A DNA stretch of 64,000 nucleotides from Clostridioides difficile_D (GCA_945861085.1 OX244046.1:2976001-3040000); one strand, 5' to 3'; positions 36,793-46,749 are shown, numbered from the stretch's first letter. The notes: generated by a model not told the origin, from the sequence alone. Made by a program: numbers and translations.

Positions 36793-38004
36793 TTAACTTT
36801 GGTTTTTTATGTCTTTTATAATACAATTTGTCAATAATTTTGTATTTTTGTTCTTTTTAATACTAATTTTAGGTCTAATTTCAAAATTAGAAGCTAAATT
36901 TTTATTAGAATCAATATTTGTATTTACAACATCTATAACCTTATTAAAATCATATAATTTTATCCTGTTTATACTATTTTCTTCAAGTTTTTTTTCATAT
37001 ATGCAGTAAAATAAATCTTTATATGAAAAATTCTTTGGCAATCCAAGTACCTCACCAAGCTTTGGTATTACACTTTCCATAACAGTTCTAAGCGAAGCAT
37101 CTCTCTTTATATTCAGTAAATTACAAATATATTGTATTGTTTCATTACTCATACTTCTAAATTTATCAAAACAGTATTCTTCATTATACTTATATTCTAC
37201 ATCAAAATAATACTTAATCCCAGTGCATCTTTCATATGCTTTCATAGTATCCAAGTAACCCAATCGAATATTTTTTTCTACATTATCTCTATCTTTATTA
37301 AGAGAACCTCCTAGATACTCTGATGGTATTATAGTTTTTACATTTATATTCTGGTGTCTACTTAGATTCATTTTACCAATAAAATCATCAAGCAGCCTAA
37401 TTACAACAACATCTTCATAACCTTTGTCTTCTAAAAGTCCTATTGGCATGTTATCACAGAACATTCCATCAAGATATAATTTATCGTCCATCATGTTCGT
37501 TTGAAAAATAGGCAAACTGGAACTAGCGATTAAATAATCAATCAGTCTTCCTTGTGGTATATCTTCAATATACAATGGATATGGATTAATCTTTTTATCC
37601 CACCAAACCGTAACAAGTCCAAAGTCTTTTTTTGATTTTCTTATTATGTCTTCATTTAATGTAGTTTCCATCAGTTGTCTTAATGGGCTTATATCTATAC
37701 CTTCATTTTTTCTAGCTTTATTTATAAGTTCAAACACTGCATTGATATTTTTAGTAGTGAAATCTACATTTTTAAATCTCTCATAGGTTTCTTTATCAAT
37801 GTTCATAAAATGAGTATAATCATAATTTAACCAAATATCTTCCATTACTTCGATATCATTTTGAATTATATATGCTCCATTTAAAGCACCAATTGATGTG
37901 CCAGTTACTCCTTGAAACTCTATACCAAGCTCTCTTAAAGCTTTATATGCTCCTATTTGGTAGGCTCCTTTTGTTCCTCCACCTTCTAAAACTAATCCTT
38001 TCAT
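36793..38004 (-). CDS. Patatin-like phospholipase
   Basis: The protein has 403 residues. The oxyanion-hole motif is LEGGGTKGAYQIGAYKAL, the nucleophile serine is in GTSIGALNG, and the catalytic aspartate is in LDGMFCDNMP. These give a Ser-Asp acyl hydrolase of the RssA/YchK type, predicted cytoplasmic. The C-terminal 200 residues are specific to this subgroup and not recognised. GTAGGTGATAAT precedes the ATG. It sits alone between ptsH and camA; its lipid substrate is unknown. Confidence 0.9.
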   Translation of the reverse strand: MKGLVLEGGGTKGAYQIGAYKALRELGIEFQGVTGTSIGALNGAYIIQNDIEVMEDIWLNYDYTHFMNIDKETYERFKNVDFTTKNINAVFELINKARKNEGIDISPLRQLMETTLNEDIIRKSKKDFGLVTVWWDKKINPYPLYIEDIPQGRLIDYLIASSSLPIFQTNMMDDKLYLDGMFCDNMPIGLLEDKGYEDVVVIRLLDDFIGKMNLSRHQNINVKTIIPSEYLGGSLNKDRDNVEKNIRLGYLDTMKAYERCTGIKYYFDVEYKYNEEYCFDKFRSMSNETIQYICNLLNIKRDASLRTVMESVIPKLGEVLGLPKNFSYKDLFYCIYEKKLEENSINRIKLYDFNKVIDVVNTNIDSNKNLASNFEIRPKISIKKNKNTKLLTNCIIKDIKNQS

Positions 38005-38235
38005 ATTATCACCTACTATATCAAAAACGTTTCTGATTTTTATTCCTCAGCAAATATTACTTCAAAAACTATTTTTAGTTATTGGAGAAAAATAAAATTG
38101 CACAAATTCATTTTTATTTTATCAAAAAAATATTGAAAAGTATATATTTTTAATATTTTTTATATGGCTAACTTTTTCTTTCTAAATTTAGATAAATAAT
38201 TAACATCTTGTAAATTTTTTCGTATTAACAGTTAC

Positions 38236-39969
38236 TTATATCCCTAAAGAATCCATTATTAAATTATCCATTTTTATCTGCAATCTTTCTACTTTTTCTT
38301 TATCTATAGACTTATTTAATAAAATTGATATTATTTGCTTTGACAAATTCTCTATTTCTTCATAATTATTATCTCTAAAAATCCTTATCTTCATAACCTT
38401 ATTAGGATAGTAATCGTATATATTTTTACTCATCTTTTTAGCAGTTATTTTAAAGTATTTATCATAAATTCTGGAATTTAAAATTCCAACTAGGTATTCA
38501 TATGAAAATTTGTCTAAATACTCTTCTTTTATGAAAAAAGAATATACATCTGCACTTGAAAAATTGTTGTCATAATCTATAGCAAATCTATTTTCATTTG
38601 ATTTATAAGGATACATTATCTTTTTTCTTTCAAAGAAAAGCTTTTCTCTTCCCCATTGAAGTTCATACCATTTCCTTATTCCGCTTTTACATTCTCTTCT
38701 GTTTTCTAACTTTGTTTTATATATCCCTATAATCTCATCTAGCACCTTTTTATTTGTATTCTCATTATCTATATCATTTGAGTATATTAGCCTATATTCA
38801 CTTTTATCTACTATATACTTATTTATATTTTTACTCTTTATCCAACACTTTAAAAATTTATCATCTACAAGATTCAATTTTACATCATCTTTACTTAAGA
38901 TAAATGCTTTGTCACACCCTGTGATTATTCCTTGAAAACTTATTGCTATATCTTCCAAGCTATATTTACATTTTTCTTGTATCTTATTATAAAAAGTTTC
39001 ATCATCCTTATTTACAAGTATCCATTCATCAGATAGCAAACTCTGATTTATATTAAAATGCTCGAACTTACTGCTATTTAGAAGTTCTTCTAGTGTTTCA
39101 AATTTATTTATACATATATCCTCATTTTTTATTTTAAATACATCTATAGGTGTATCTTTTGATTTTTTCTTATCAAAAGTAAGTATGCAACTAGATACCC
39201 CTATATTTTTAAATATATTTGCACCCAAAAAATCTACTATTTCTTTAACATTGACATTCGATTTAATATATTCTCTTAAATCTTTGCCTGATAAACTTTC
39301 TAAGAAATATCGTGGAGTTATAACACTACCAGTTCCTCCTTTTTTTAGGATATCTATAATCTTTTTATAAAAACAAAAATACAAATCAGCTTTATCTTTA
39401 TAAACTTCACTGTATTTTTCTACAAGAAACTTCTTATATTTCTTTTCTAGTTTTTTATGACCAATATATGGTGGATTACCAATTATGTAATCAAACTTAT
39501 ATCGCCAATTCTTTTTAAGGCTATCACAACAAAATAGATTAATCTTTATATCAGATTCATCCAAATCGTTTACTACCTTTTTGTTTCTTAAGCTATCTTT
39601 TAATATCTTTATGGCTTTTTCATCAATGTCAGCACCATATATACAATAGTTTAATATATGACGGTGTATGTTATCAACAGTCCAATAATTTTCATCATAT
39701 TTCTTTTTTAATTCATATATATTTTCCTCAAATAAGTCATATAAAATATCGTATACTTCTAAAAGAAAATTTCCACACCCACAAGAAATATCGAGTATTC
39801 GTGGATATGGATTTTTAATTATATCATGATTTTTTAAAGTTTTTTTTACAATATAATCTACAATGATTTTAGGAGTATAATATATTCCACTTGCTTTTTT
39901 AGTGTCTACATCTAAACTATTCTCATACTCTTTAGATAGTAGAAAATTATCTTGAGATATATCATCCAT
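38236..39969 (-). CDS. camA: Orphan DNA adenine (N6) methyltransferase CamA
   Basis: The protein has 577 residues. The N-terminal gamma-class amino-methyltransferase domain shows GIYYTP (motif X, about 29-33), DISCGCGNF (SAM site, about 60-68) and NPPYIG (motif IV, 165-170). The C-terminal half (about 300-577) resembles the target-recognition domain of TaqI/type IIG enzymes. No endonuclease domain or restriction gene is adjacent. Length, domain layout and neighbours match CamA of C. difficile, which methylates CAAAAA and affects sporulation and colonisation. It follows an Rrf2 regulator by 39 bases, with TTGGAGGTTTT as ribosome binding site. Confidence 0.93.
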   Translation of the reverse strand: MDDISQDNFLLSKEYENSLDVDTKKASGIYYTPKIIVDYIVKKTLKNHDIIKNPYPRILDISCGCGNFLLEVYDILYDLFEENIYELKKKYDENYWTVDNIHRHILNYCIYGADIDEKAIKILKDSLRNKKVVNDLDESDIKINLFCCDSLKKNWRYKFDYIIGNPPYIGHKKLEKKYKKFLVEKYSEVYKDKADLYFCFYKKIIDILKKGGTGSVITPRYFLESLSGKDLREYIKSNVNVKEIVDFLGANIFKNIGVSSCILTFDKKKSKDTPIDVFKIKNEDICINKFETLEELLNSSKFEHFNINQSLLSDEWILVNKDDETFYNKIQEKCKYSLEDIAISFQGIITGCDKAFILSKDDVKLNLVDDKFLKCWIKSKNINKYIVDKSEYRLIYSNDIDNENTNKKVLDEIIGIYKTKLENRRECKSGIRKWYELQWGREKLFFERKKIMYPYKSNENRFAIDYDNNFSSADVYSFFIKEEYLDKFSYEYLVGILNSRIYDKYFKITAKKMSKNIYDYYPNKVMKIRIFRDNNYEEIENLSKQIISILLNKSIDKEKVERLQIKMDNLIMDSLGI

Positions 39970-40008
39970 AGTCGAAAACCTCCAATTATTATCATAGCTG
40001 AAAATTTA

Positions 40009-40407
40009 TTATTCTAGTATTTGTCTTATAGATTTTCTCGATAAAAGTTTATAGATTTCTTTTTCTATTTCTAGTAATTCATGATTTACTTTACAACCTT
40101 TTAAGCAATTACTGCAATTAGATACATATCTCGTACATTTATTTATATATATTTTCCCATCAATTGCTTCTACAATAGTTCTTAGACTTATTGTATCCAA
40201 TGATACATTTAACATGTATTTCTTGTTATCTTCTTTATTAAAAGTAAGAATATTATTTGCACAAAGCTTTCTAAGCAGTCTGTATAGTGTTAGTATTGGT
40301 ATATCTTCACTTTTTGATATTGTTTTAGCATCTATTGAATTATTTTCTCCATTATTAAACATAGCTCTTATAATTCTTATTGAATAATCTACATCTTCTG
40401 AAATCAT
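40009..40407 (-). CDS. Rrf2-family transcriptional regulator with cysteine cluster
   Basis: The protein has 132 residues. An N-terminal winged helix (residues 1-70) resembles Rrf2 proteins. A cysteine-rich stretch, CTRYVSNCSNCLKGC (about residues 92-106), is where IscR/NsrR ligate an iron-sulfur cluster, although the spacing is denser than in IscR. It may sense iron, redox state or nitric oxide. The start is 2 bases after the GGDEF-EAL gene and camA lies just downstream, so it may control the methyltransferase operon; this is inference. Confidence 0.85.
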   Translation of the reverse strand: MISEDVDYSIRIIRAMFNNGENNSIDAKTISKSEDIPILTLYRLLRKLCANNILTFNKEDNKKYMLNVSLDTISLRTIVEAIDGKIYINKCTRYVSNCSNCLKGCKVNHELLEIEKEIYKLLSRKSIRQILE

Positions 40408-40409
40408 TC

Positions 40410-41957
40410 TTATTCCTCCTCAACTGCCATGAATTTATCTAAAAGAATATCGTCCAGATTTATATGACTTCTGTCAGTAAGAAGTCTTTTATAACTAATC
40501 TCATCTAAAGGTTTAAAAAATACATAGCCTTGTATGAAATTACATCCCATTTCATTTAAAATTTTAACCTGATTCATATCCTCTACCCCCTCACATATAA
40601 CAGTTAAGTTTAAGTCATGTGAAAGATTAACAATTGCTTTTACCATAAACTTTGTTTTTGTATTCGTAACTATATCCAATATAAGTGACCTATCAATTTT
40701 TATAACATCTAGTGGTATCCCTTTAAGATTAATAAAATTTGAGTTACCTACACCAAAATCATCTAATAATATATTTATACCTAAAGATTTAATCTCATAA
40801 AGCCTTTCACTTATAAATCCTACATCTCTTAGTGCCGTTGTCTCTGTAATTTCTACTTCTATAAGCTCTTTAGGAACATTATATGTATTAAACATCAGTT
40901 TAAAAAAATCTACTAAATCGTTTTTATATAGTTCTACTCTAGAAAGATTTATTGAGACTGGTAGTACATTTATACCTTCTGAAATCCACTTATCGATAGT
41001 AACAAAAACTTCTTGAATTAACCATCTACCAATATTGTTTATCAGACCACTTCTTTCAGCTATAGGTATAAATTTATTTGGTCCAACCATACCTAAAGAT
41101 GGATGCACCCATCTTATTAATGCCTCTGAGCCTATAATTTTATTTGTACTTGAATCAACTTTTGGTTGATAATGAATTACAAACTCTTTATTTTTAATAG
41201 CTAAAAATAAATCTCTCTCTATTTCCATAAGTGATTGTGCTTCCTCTTCCATGACAGTATCAAATTCTACATATTCTATATGCTTTAGTCCTTTTGATTT
41301 AATCCTTGCCATATCAGCATTATCCATAGCTTTTTTTATATCAATTTCATCAATATTAAATTTATAAATTCCAATAGATATCTCAACATTTATGTCCATT
41401 TTAAAACTGTCAATCTGACTTAATGTCACAATTTTATTCTTGATGAGATTTACTAAGTAAGGAATCTTCTGTTCTCTATCTTCAAGTTTTATTATTAATA
41501 TAAAAACATCACTTTTTAATTTTCCATAGATAGCTTCTTCTCCAAAATAATTTTTTAAGTTACTCGAGATATTATTTAATACTTCATCCCCTAACTCATA
41601 ACCATATATATCATTTATAAGTTTGAGTCTACATAAATCAAAACAAGCCATCACACAGTTTTCTTCCTTATTGCTGATGATATAATTTTGAATATGTTTT
41701 AGAAAATTTTCATCTTTAGTAATATTTATAAGCTTATCTGGATTATTTATTAATTCTAAATTAAATTTATCCTCATACAGCTTAATTTTAAGATACGAAA
41801 TAAATACATTTATACTAAATAAGGTCAATAACATTAAAATTAAAACCTTAATATTTATTCCAATATGTCTTGTAAGTAAAACGATTCCCAAAATTCCAAT
41901 TATGATAAAAATTATTTTATTTAAACTGTAAATTTTTGTCATACTATTTTTATTCAT
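40410..41957 (-). CDS. GGDEF-EAL protein, probable c-di-GMP phosphodiesterase
   Basis: The protein has 515 residues. Two membrane helices (about 10-50) anchor it. The GGDEF domain (about 85-240) has lost its signature; GKLKSDVFILI stands where RxGGDEF is expected, so it should not make c-di-GMP. The EAL domain (about 250-500) keeps SEALIRW, SINLSRVE, EITETTAL, LDDFGVGNSN and ICEGVED, all needed for hydrolysis. It would lower c-di-GMP, favouring motility and toxin over attachment in C. difficile. AATAGGGG precedes the ATG. It is first in an operon with an Rrf2 regulator and camA. Confidence 0.9.
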   Translation of the reverse strand: MNKNSMTKIYSLNKIIFIIIGILGIVLLTRHIGINIKVLILMLLTLFSINVFISYLKIKLYEDKFNLELINNPDKLINITKDENFLKHIQNYIISNKEENCVMACFDLCRLKLINDIYGYELGDEVLNNISSNLKNYFGEEAIYGKLKSDVFILIIKLEDREQKIPYLVNLIKNKIVTLSQIDSFKMDINVEISIGIYKFNIDEIDIKKAMDNADMARIKSKGLKHIEYVEFDTVMEEEAQSLMEIERDLFLAIKNKEFVIHYQPKVDSSTNKIIGSEALIRWVHPSLGMVGPNKFIPIAERSGLINNIGRWLIQEVFVTIDKWISEGINVLPVSINLSRVELYKNDLVDFFKLMFNTYNVPKELIEVEITETTALRDVGFISERLYEIKSLGINILLDDFGVGNSNFINLKGIPLDVIKIDRSLILDIVTNTKTKFMVKAIVNLSHDLNLTVICEGVEDMNQVKILNEMGCNFIQGYVFFKPLDEISYKRLLTDRSHINLDDILLDKFMAVEEE

Positions 41958-42120
41958 ATAAATTCCCCTATTTTTTAAATTATCTTACAGTTAAACTTTT
42001 TATATATTAATTATAAAGCACAATTGATAGCAAATCAATGTAAGTTAAAATCACATATAAATAACTACATTATACTATACTAAATTTATCTTCTTAAATT
42101 TCACAAATATCGATTTTTTG

Positions 42121-42172
42121 CAAAAAAAAACTATGAAATTAGATATAGACAAAATAATTTCTAATTTCATAG
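42121..42172 (-). terminator. Terminator of the amidase gene
   Basis: A perfect 13-base inverted repeat (42131-42143 with 42160-42172) is followed on the minus strand by nine T residues. Confidence 0.9.
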
Positions 42173-42218
42173 CTTCTAAACTCAAATAATCTTTTCAACA
42201 TGATGGAATAAAGTTAAC

Positions 42219-43043
42219 TTACTTATTCCCTTTAGAATCTAAGTATGAAAGTACACCTTGAACAATTCCTTCTGTAAGTTGTTCTTGATACTTTTCATTT
42301 ACTATTTTTCGTTCCTCTGAAGGGGTTGTTAAAAAGCCACACTCTACCAATATGGCAGGCATACGTGATTCTCTAAGTACTTCAAAGTTATTTTCAACTA
42401 TACCCCTGTCCCTCACTTTAACATAGGATGCTATAGTACTTTGTACTGTCTGTGCAAGTTCTTTTGAGCCATCTGTAGCTTTATTCCTATACCAAGTTTC
42501 TATACCTGTTGCTGTATTGCCATTTTTTTCTGCATTTAAATGAATGGAAACAAGTACATCAGCAGAACTATTATTTGCTAAATTAGCTCTATCCATCAAT
42601 GATACATATGTATCATCAGTTCTAGATACTACTACTTGAATATCCTTTTGTTTAGATAATTTATTTGCTAATTTTTTTGAAATCTGTAAATTTAAGTCTT
42701 TTTCATATCTATTACTAGTCTTGCTTTGAGTCCCTTTATCATTGCCTCCATGACCTGGGTCTATAAACACAGTATATTTTTTATTTTTATTTTCTTCTTC
42801 ATTGCCAAGGTCAAATTGTTCTGAGTCAACATTTTGTTGTTGGCTAGTTTTATTACTTTTATCCATACCTTTTACTAAAGCTACTACACCTTGAGTAGCT
42901 TTAAATGCAATAAATAAAAATAACACTGTAAAGCAAATCAACATTGTTAACTTTTTCTTATTTAATTTTCGCTTTTTTCTATTCAGATGGCTGGTATTTT
43001 TAGATTTGTTTCTCGAATTATTGTTATTCTTGCCTTTTGACAT
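42219..43043 (-). CDS. N-acetylmuramoyl-L-alanine amidase (Amidase_3), membrane-anchored
   Basis: The protein has 274 residues. A basic Asn/Lys-rich N-terminus (about 1-30) precedes one membrane helix (about 32-52) and a linker; the zinc amidase domain begins near residue 88. Its ligands are visible: FIDPGHGG, the glutamate in RYEKDLNL, SIHLNAE and the catalytic glutamate in ILVECGFLT. It cuts the bond between MurNAc and the stem peptide outside the membrane. It may act in sporulation or cell separation. AAGGGTGAAGA precedes the ATG. Confidence 0.92.
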   Translation of the reverse strand: MSKGKNNNNSRNKSKNTSHLNRKKRKLNKKKLTMLICFTVLFLFIAFKATQGVVALVKGMDKSNKTSQQQNVDSEQFDLGNEEENKNKKYTVFIDPGHGGNDKGTQSKTSNRYEKDLNLQISKKLANKLSKQKDIQVVVSRTDDTYVSLMDRANLANNSSADVLVSIHLNAEKNGNTATGIETWYRNKATDGSKELAQTVQSTIASYVKVRDRGIVENNFEVLRESRMPAILVECGFLTTPSEERKIVNEKYQEQLTEGIVQGVLSYLDSKGNK

Positions 43044-43166
43044 TTCTTCACCCTTCTTGGTATAAATTTTTACACTTTTTCATATTATTAGTGTTATTTT
43101 ACCATCAAGAAGTTTTTTTTTCAATAATTTAAAACACTCTACAACCTTAAATCTGAAAATTTTTAA

Positions 43167-43811
43167 TTATCCGCCTAAAGTAACATCTTGTGTATCATAC
43201 CAACTAAATGCATCTCTTATATCATCACTTTTAAAATCTGGCCAATAATTATCTATAACATAAAAGTCTGCATAAATTGATTGTACAGGAAGAAAACCGC
43301 TTAGTCTCCTTCTTCCACCCCATCTGATTATCAAGTCTAGTCTAGAAACATCAAATGACTGTATGTAATCCTGTATATTATTTTTATTTACATTTTCTAC
43401 TCCTGATATATTATTTAAGTCCCAATACCATCCATAATTTACCAGAAGATTTGCTTTTATTTGACCTTCCTTAGCTTGAATTCTATTAGTATATGGTAAT
43501 AATTCTTCAGGGAACATTGGAGATTTTGTATTTCCAACAACGAGTAAAGCTGCACCTTCATCTATTAATATATTTGCAGCATCAATACATGCTTTTGTAA
43601 AAGCTTTTGTCTGCACTGATGGACGTCTTGTATTATCAGTTGTAAATCCATAAAAAGTTACTTCTTCACAACCTAAATCTCTACATAATCTATAAGACTC
43701 TAGTCCAGGGTTTATTCCACTTTCATATCCTCTATCTTTTGTCATACCATTTTGACTTGCCCATCTTCTGTTTCCATCTGGGATAATTCCTACATGTTTT
43801 GGTATTCTCAT
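43167..43811 (-). CDS. Short undecaprenyl-diphosphate synthase-like prenyltransferase
   Basis: The protein has 214 residues, about 35 shorter than typical UppS. It keeps IPDGNRRWA (diphosphate and catalytic Asp), FYGFTTDNTRRP and the C-terminal IRWGGRRRLSGFLPVQSIYA block. Such enzymes extend FPP with IPP to a C50-C55 lipid carrier. The shorter length suggests a second, specialised copy, perhaps serving the glycopolymer locus downstream; inference. AAGAGGTGATTATAA precedes the ATG. Confidence 0.88.
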   Translation of the reverse strand: MRIPKHVGIIPDGNRRWASQNGMTKDRGYESGINPGLESYRLCRDLGCEEVTFYGFTTDNTRRPSVQTKAFTKACIDAANILIDEGAALLVVGNTKSPMFPEELLPYTNRIQAKEGQIKANLLVNYGWYWDLNNISGVENVNKNNIQDYIQSFDVSRLDLIIRWGGRRRLSGFLPVQSIYADFYVIDNYWPDFKSDDIRDAFSWYDTQDVTLGG

Positions 43812-43949
43812 TTATAATCACCTCTTAATAGGTATTATTATCAAAATATTACATTATTAATCAAAACTGTAACATTAAATACATTTATTTTTATATAATT
43901 ATGTAGTAAACTAATTTAAGATGGAGTTTAAAAAACTTGGAGGTTTATC

Positions 43950-44420
43950 ATGAAAAAAATTTTAATATTGTTTTTTTCGATAATCTTATCATTTGGAATG
44001 GTTAGTTGTTCTTCAAGTGGTGATTACAAAAACGTTTCCACATCGAGAATTGAAAAGTCATTAAAATCCTCTGATTTGCTTATAAAAGAATCAAAACACT
44101 TTGATGCAAAGGAATTTAACTATTTCAATGATGTGGAAGAAGACATAATTCAAGGTTTTGTAATTAATTCTTCTGATAAATTATCTCTAGAAGATATTAT
44201 TGTCATAAAAACTAACGATGTAGATAAAATCTATAAAACTCTAGAAAATTATAAAAAAGACATGGTACAAGCACCTTTTGGAGAAGGACATGGAGAAAAA
44301 AGCAATTCTGAAATAGCAAATAATACTATAGTTGAGAAAGCAGGCAAGTATGTTTATTTAATTTCTGCTGAAAATGCGTCTCAAATAGAAGACAAAATAT
44401 TGAGTATCATAAAAAAATAA
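43950..44420 (+). CDS. DUF4358-type lipoprotein
   Basis: The protein has 156 residues. The signal peptide ends in a lipobox (FGMVSC) with Cys20 as the lipidation site, so it is anchored on the outer membrane face. The remainder resembles DUF4358, a family common in Clostridia and of unknown function, with the VYLISAENASQIEDKI ending. TTGGAGGTTTATC precedes the ATG. It stands alone with its own terminator. Confidence 0.8.
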   Translation: MKKILILFFSIILSFGMVSCSSSGDYKNVSTSRIEKSLKSSDLLIKESKHFDAKEFNYFNDVEEDIIQGFVINSSDKLSLEDIIVIKTNDVDKIYKTLENYKKDMVQAPFGEGHGEKSNSEIANNTIVEKAGKYVYLISAENASQIEDKILSIIKK

Positions 44421-44441
44421 ATATCTTTATTGATGTTTGTT

Positions 44442-44500
44442 AAATATCAATGTAATTTTTATATAAATAAGTTTATTTATCAAAAATTACATTGATATTT
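44442..44500 (+). terminator. Long hairpin terminator after the lipoprotein gene
   Basis: A perfect 19-base inverted repeat (44442-44460 with 44482-44500), extended by an inner AT stem, is followed by TTTT. It may also serve the convergent HAD gene. Confidence 0.85.
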
Positions 44501-44541
44501 TTTTGAAGGTTCTATAAAATCTTTCTCATCTAAACAGATAG

Positions 44542-45330
44542 CTATCCAATTTTTATTACCTCTTTTATTTTATCTACAACACCATTTTCAGTATTTCTTT
44601 TTGCCCTGAATCTAGCAATCTGTTTCAAATGCTCATTTGCATTTTCCATGGCATAACTATGATAAGCACTTTTCATCATTTCCACATCATTCAATTGGTC
44701 ACCAAATACCATAGTTTCTTCATATTTTATGTCTAACATTCTTTGTACTTTTTTTATGGCACTACCCTTATTCGCACCTTTTGCAGTTAAGTCAAGCCAC
44801 TCTACCCCAGAAATACATACTTGAGCTCTATCAGAAAACTTTTCAAAGTAGATGCTATTGTTATGTTCTGCACCTTTGAAGTCAAATACAGCTATCTTTA
44901 ATACATCACCGTCTACTTTTGTCAAATCTTCTACAACTTTAAACTTTGCATAGTAAGTACTAACCTCTTGTATAAACGCTTCATCTTTGCTTTCTATATA
45001 AGCGTATTTTTTGCCACTCATTACAATTTTTTTCCCTTTTATACTTCTTGTTGTCTCTATAATTTCATTTACTAACTCTTTATCCAAAGGATTTGATAAT
45101 ATTTCTTTTCCTTTATATACTACTAATGTCCCATTTTCTGATATAAACATCATATCATCTTTTATATCTTCAAATTTTTTTATAAGGTTTTGATACTGCC
45201 TGCCACTCGCAGCAGAAAACATTATCCCTCTCTCTCTTAATTTTTTAAATACTTTATAAAACTCTGGATTTATTTCGCTCTTTTCATCTAACAAAGTTCC
45301 ATCTAAGTCTGTTGCTATTAATTTTATCAT
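44542..45330 (-). CDS. Cof-type HAD-superfamily phosphatase
   Basis: The protein has 262 residues. HAD motif I is IATDLDGTLLDEKS and motif IV is FGDQLNDVEMM; a C2-type cap lies between them. Cof/YidA enzymes dephosphorylate sugar phosphates, flavin precursors or PLP, and the true substrate cannot be read from sequence. GGGGGAGGAAATGT precedes the ATG. Confidence 0.92.
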   Translation of the reverse strand: MIKLIATDLDGTLLDEKSEINPEFYKVFKKLRERGIMFSAASGRQYQNLIKKFEDIKDDMMFISENGTLVVYKGKEILSNPLDKELVNEIIETTRSIKGKKIVMSGKKYAYIESKDEAFIQEVSTYYAKFKVVEDLTKVDGDVLKIAVFDFKGAEHNNSIYFEKFSDRAQVCISGVEWLDLTAKGANKGSAIKKVQRMLDIKYEETMVFGDQLNDVEMMKSAYHSYAMENANEHLKQIARFRAKRNTENGVVDKIKEVIKIG

Positions 45331-45698
45331 ACATTTCCTCCCCCAAATTATATAATTTATGATTATTTTTTATTAATTTTCATCAGTTTAAATTTTCAAT
45401 TCTTATTATACACTAAAAATTTTAAATTACAATTTGCACCTTTCATAAGATACTATAACTACATTCAGGAAAATATTTTTTTCAATATATACATCAATTT
45501 ATAAAAATTTAAGTCTTCATATAATTATATTCCAAGAAAATTAATAATAACTACACACTTTCTTCTATGAAATATTATAAAAATAATTATATTATGACAA
45601 ACTTATGCTAATTTATTGTGTTTTTTATTGCTTATGTAACAATTTTTTAATATAATTAACTATGTGTAATTAAAAAATTTAGAAAGTAGGGGATATTA
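45331..45698. other. Divergent intergenic region, HAD phosphatase / first LCP gene
   Basis: This AT-rich 368-base spacer holds the promoter of the first LCP gene (TTGCTT at 45628-45633, 17 bases, TATAAT at 45651-45656). I see no gene or conserved RNA. Confidence 0.55.
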
Positions 45699-46655
45699 TT
45701 GTCAGGACTCAAAAAGTTCGTTATATTTCTAGCCCTTTTAGTTATAGCATTTCCTGTTAGCATATATGGATATGTTTTTACTAAATTAAAAACTATTCAA
45801 GATGATAGTATAAATACAGAGGCGCTTAGTAGTAATGACTATAAAAACGAAGAAAATATCACAAATATATTATTGTTAGGTACAGATGCAAGACCAGGAG
45901 AAGAAGTTTCTCGTTCTGATGCCATGATGATACTAACTATTGATAATAAAAATAAAAGTCTTAAATTAACTTCATTAAATAGAGATACTTATGTTAATAT
46001 ACCAGGATATGGAGAACAAAAATTAACACATGCTTATGTATATGGACAAGCTAACTTATTAATAGAAACTATAGAAGAAAACTTCCAGCTTGATATACAA
46101 AATTACGCTGTAGTTGACTTTTTCTCTTTTATGGATATAGTTGATGCTCTAGGTGGAGTTACTGTTACTGTTAATAAGAGTGAAATAAGAGAATTAAATA
46201 AATTTATACCTGAAACTTATAAATGGAATAAAAATGCTGATAAAGGTTCTCTTAAATATATAAGAAATTCAGGTGAACAAAAATTAAATGGATACCAAAC
46301 ACTTGCATTTTCTCGTATAAGAAAAAATGACAGTACAGACGAAAGAGATAGAAGACAAAGAAGTGTTATACAAAGTTTAATAAATGGTGTTAAAGATTTA
46401 CCAGTTACTAAATATCCTAATCTAGTTAATACAATACTTCCATATGTAAAAACTAATATGAATCCTAATGAAATAATATCTTTAGGAAAAGAGCTTATAA
46501 GCATAGGAAATTTAGATTTGAAATCCATGGAATTCCCTCTTTCTACTGAAAATGGTAGAAAAATAGGTGATGCAGGCTATGTAATTCCTTTTGAAGAATA
46601 TGAATTAGATGCAATGCATGATTTCATATTTAAAGATATTGTAGTTGAAGATTAA
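45699..46655 (+). CDS. LytR-CpsA-Psr (LCP) family glycopolymer ligase, copy 1
   Basis: The protein has 318 residues. One N-terminal membrane helix (about 5-27) is followed by the LCP domain with the catalytic-site blocks LLLGTDARPGEEVSRSDAMM, TSLNRDTYV, KLTHAYVYG and the arginines of LAFSRIRKND. LCP enzymes transfer lipid-linked polymers to peptidoglycan. The start is TTG with AGGGGAT upstream. The next gene is a close copy. C. difficile LCP proteins of this locus (published as LcpA and LcpB) attach PSII; I do not assign which name belongs to which copy. Confidence 0.93.
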   Translation: MSGLKKFVIFLALLVIAFPVSIYGYVFTKLKTIQDDSINTEALSSNDYKNEENITNILLLGTDARPGEEVSRSDAMMILTIDNKNKSLKLTSLNRDTYVNIPGYGEQKLTHAYVYGQANLLIETIEENFQLDIQNYAVVDFFSFMDIVDALGGVTVTVNKSEIRELNKFIPETYKWNKNADKGSLKYIRNSGEQKLNGYQTLAFSRIRKNDSTDERDRRQRSVIQSLINGVKDLPVTKYPNLVNTILPYVKTNMNPNEIISLGKELISIGNLDLKSMEFPLSTENGRKIGDAGYVIPFEEYELDAMHDFIFKDIVVED

Positions 46656-46686
46656 GTGTTCTAAAACAAAATAAACTAACAATTTT

Positions 46687-46749
46687 AAAATAAATACATA
46701 CCTTATCAAAGGCAAATTACTTTGCAGTTGTAGGGTATGTTTTTATTTT
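46687..46749 (+). terminator. Terminator after LCP copy 1
   Basis: AAAATAAATACATACC and GGGTATGTTTTTATTTT pair across a roughly 30-base loop, with a T-rich right arm. The second LCP gene has its own promoter after it. Confidence 0.75.

Noticed and set aside
38124..38161. Terminator after camA
   Set aside because: The stem is only A-T pairs in very AT-rich DNA and too weak to call.
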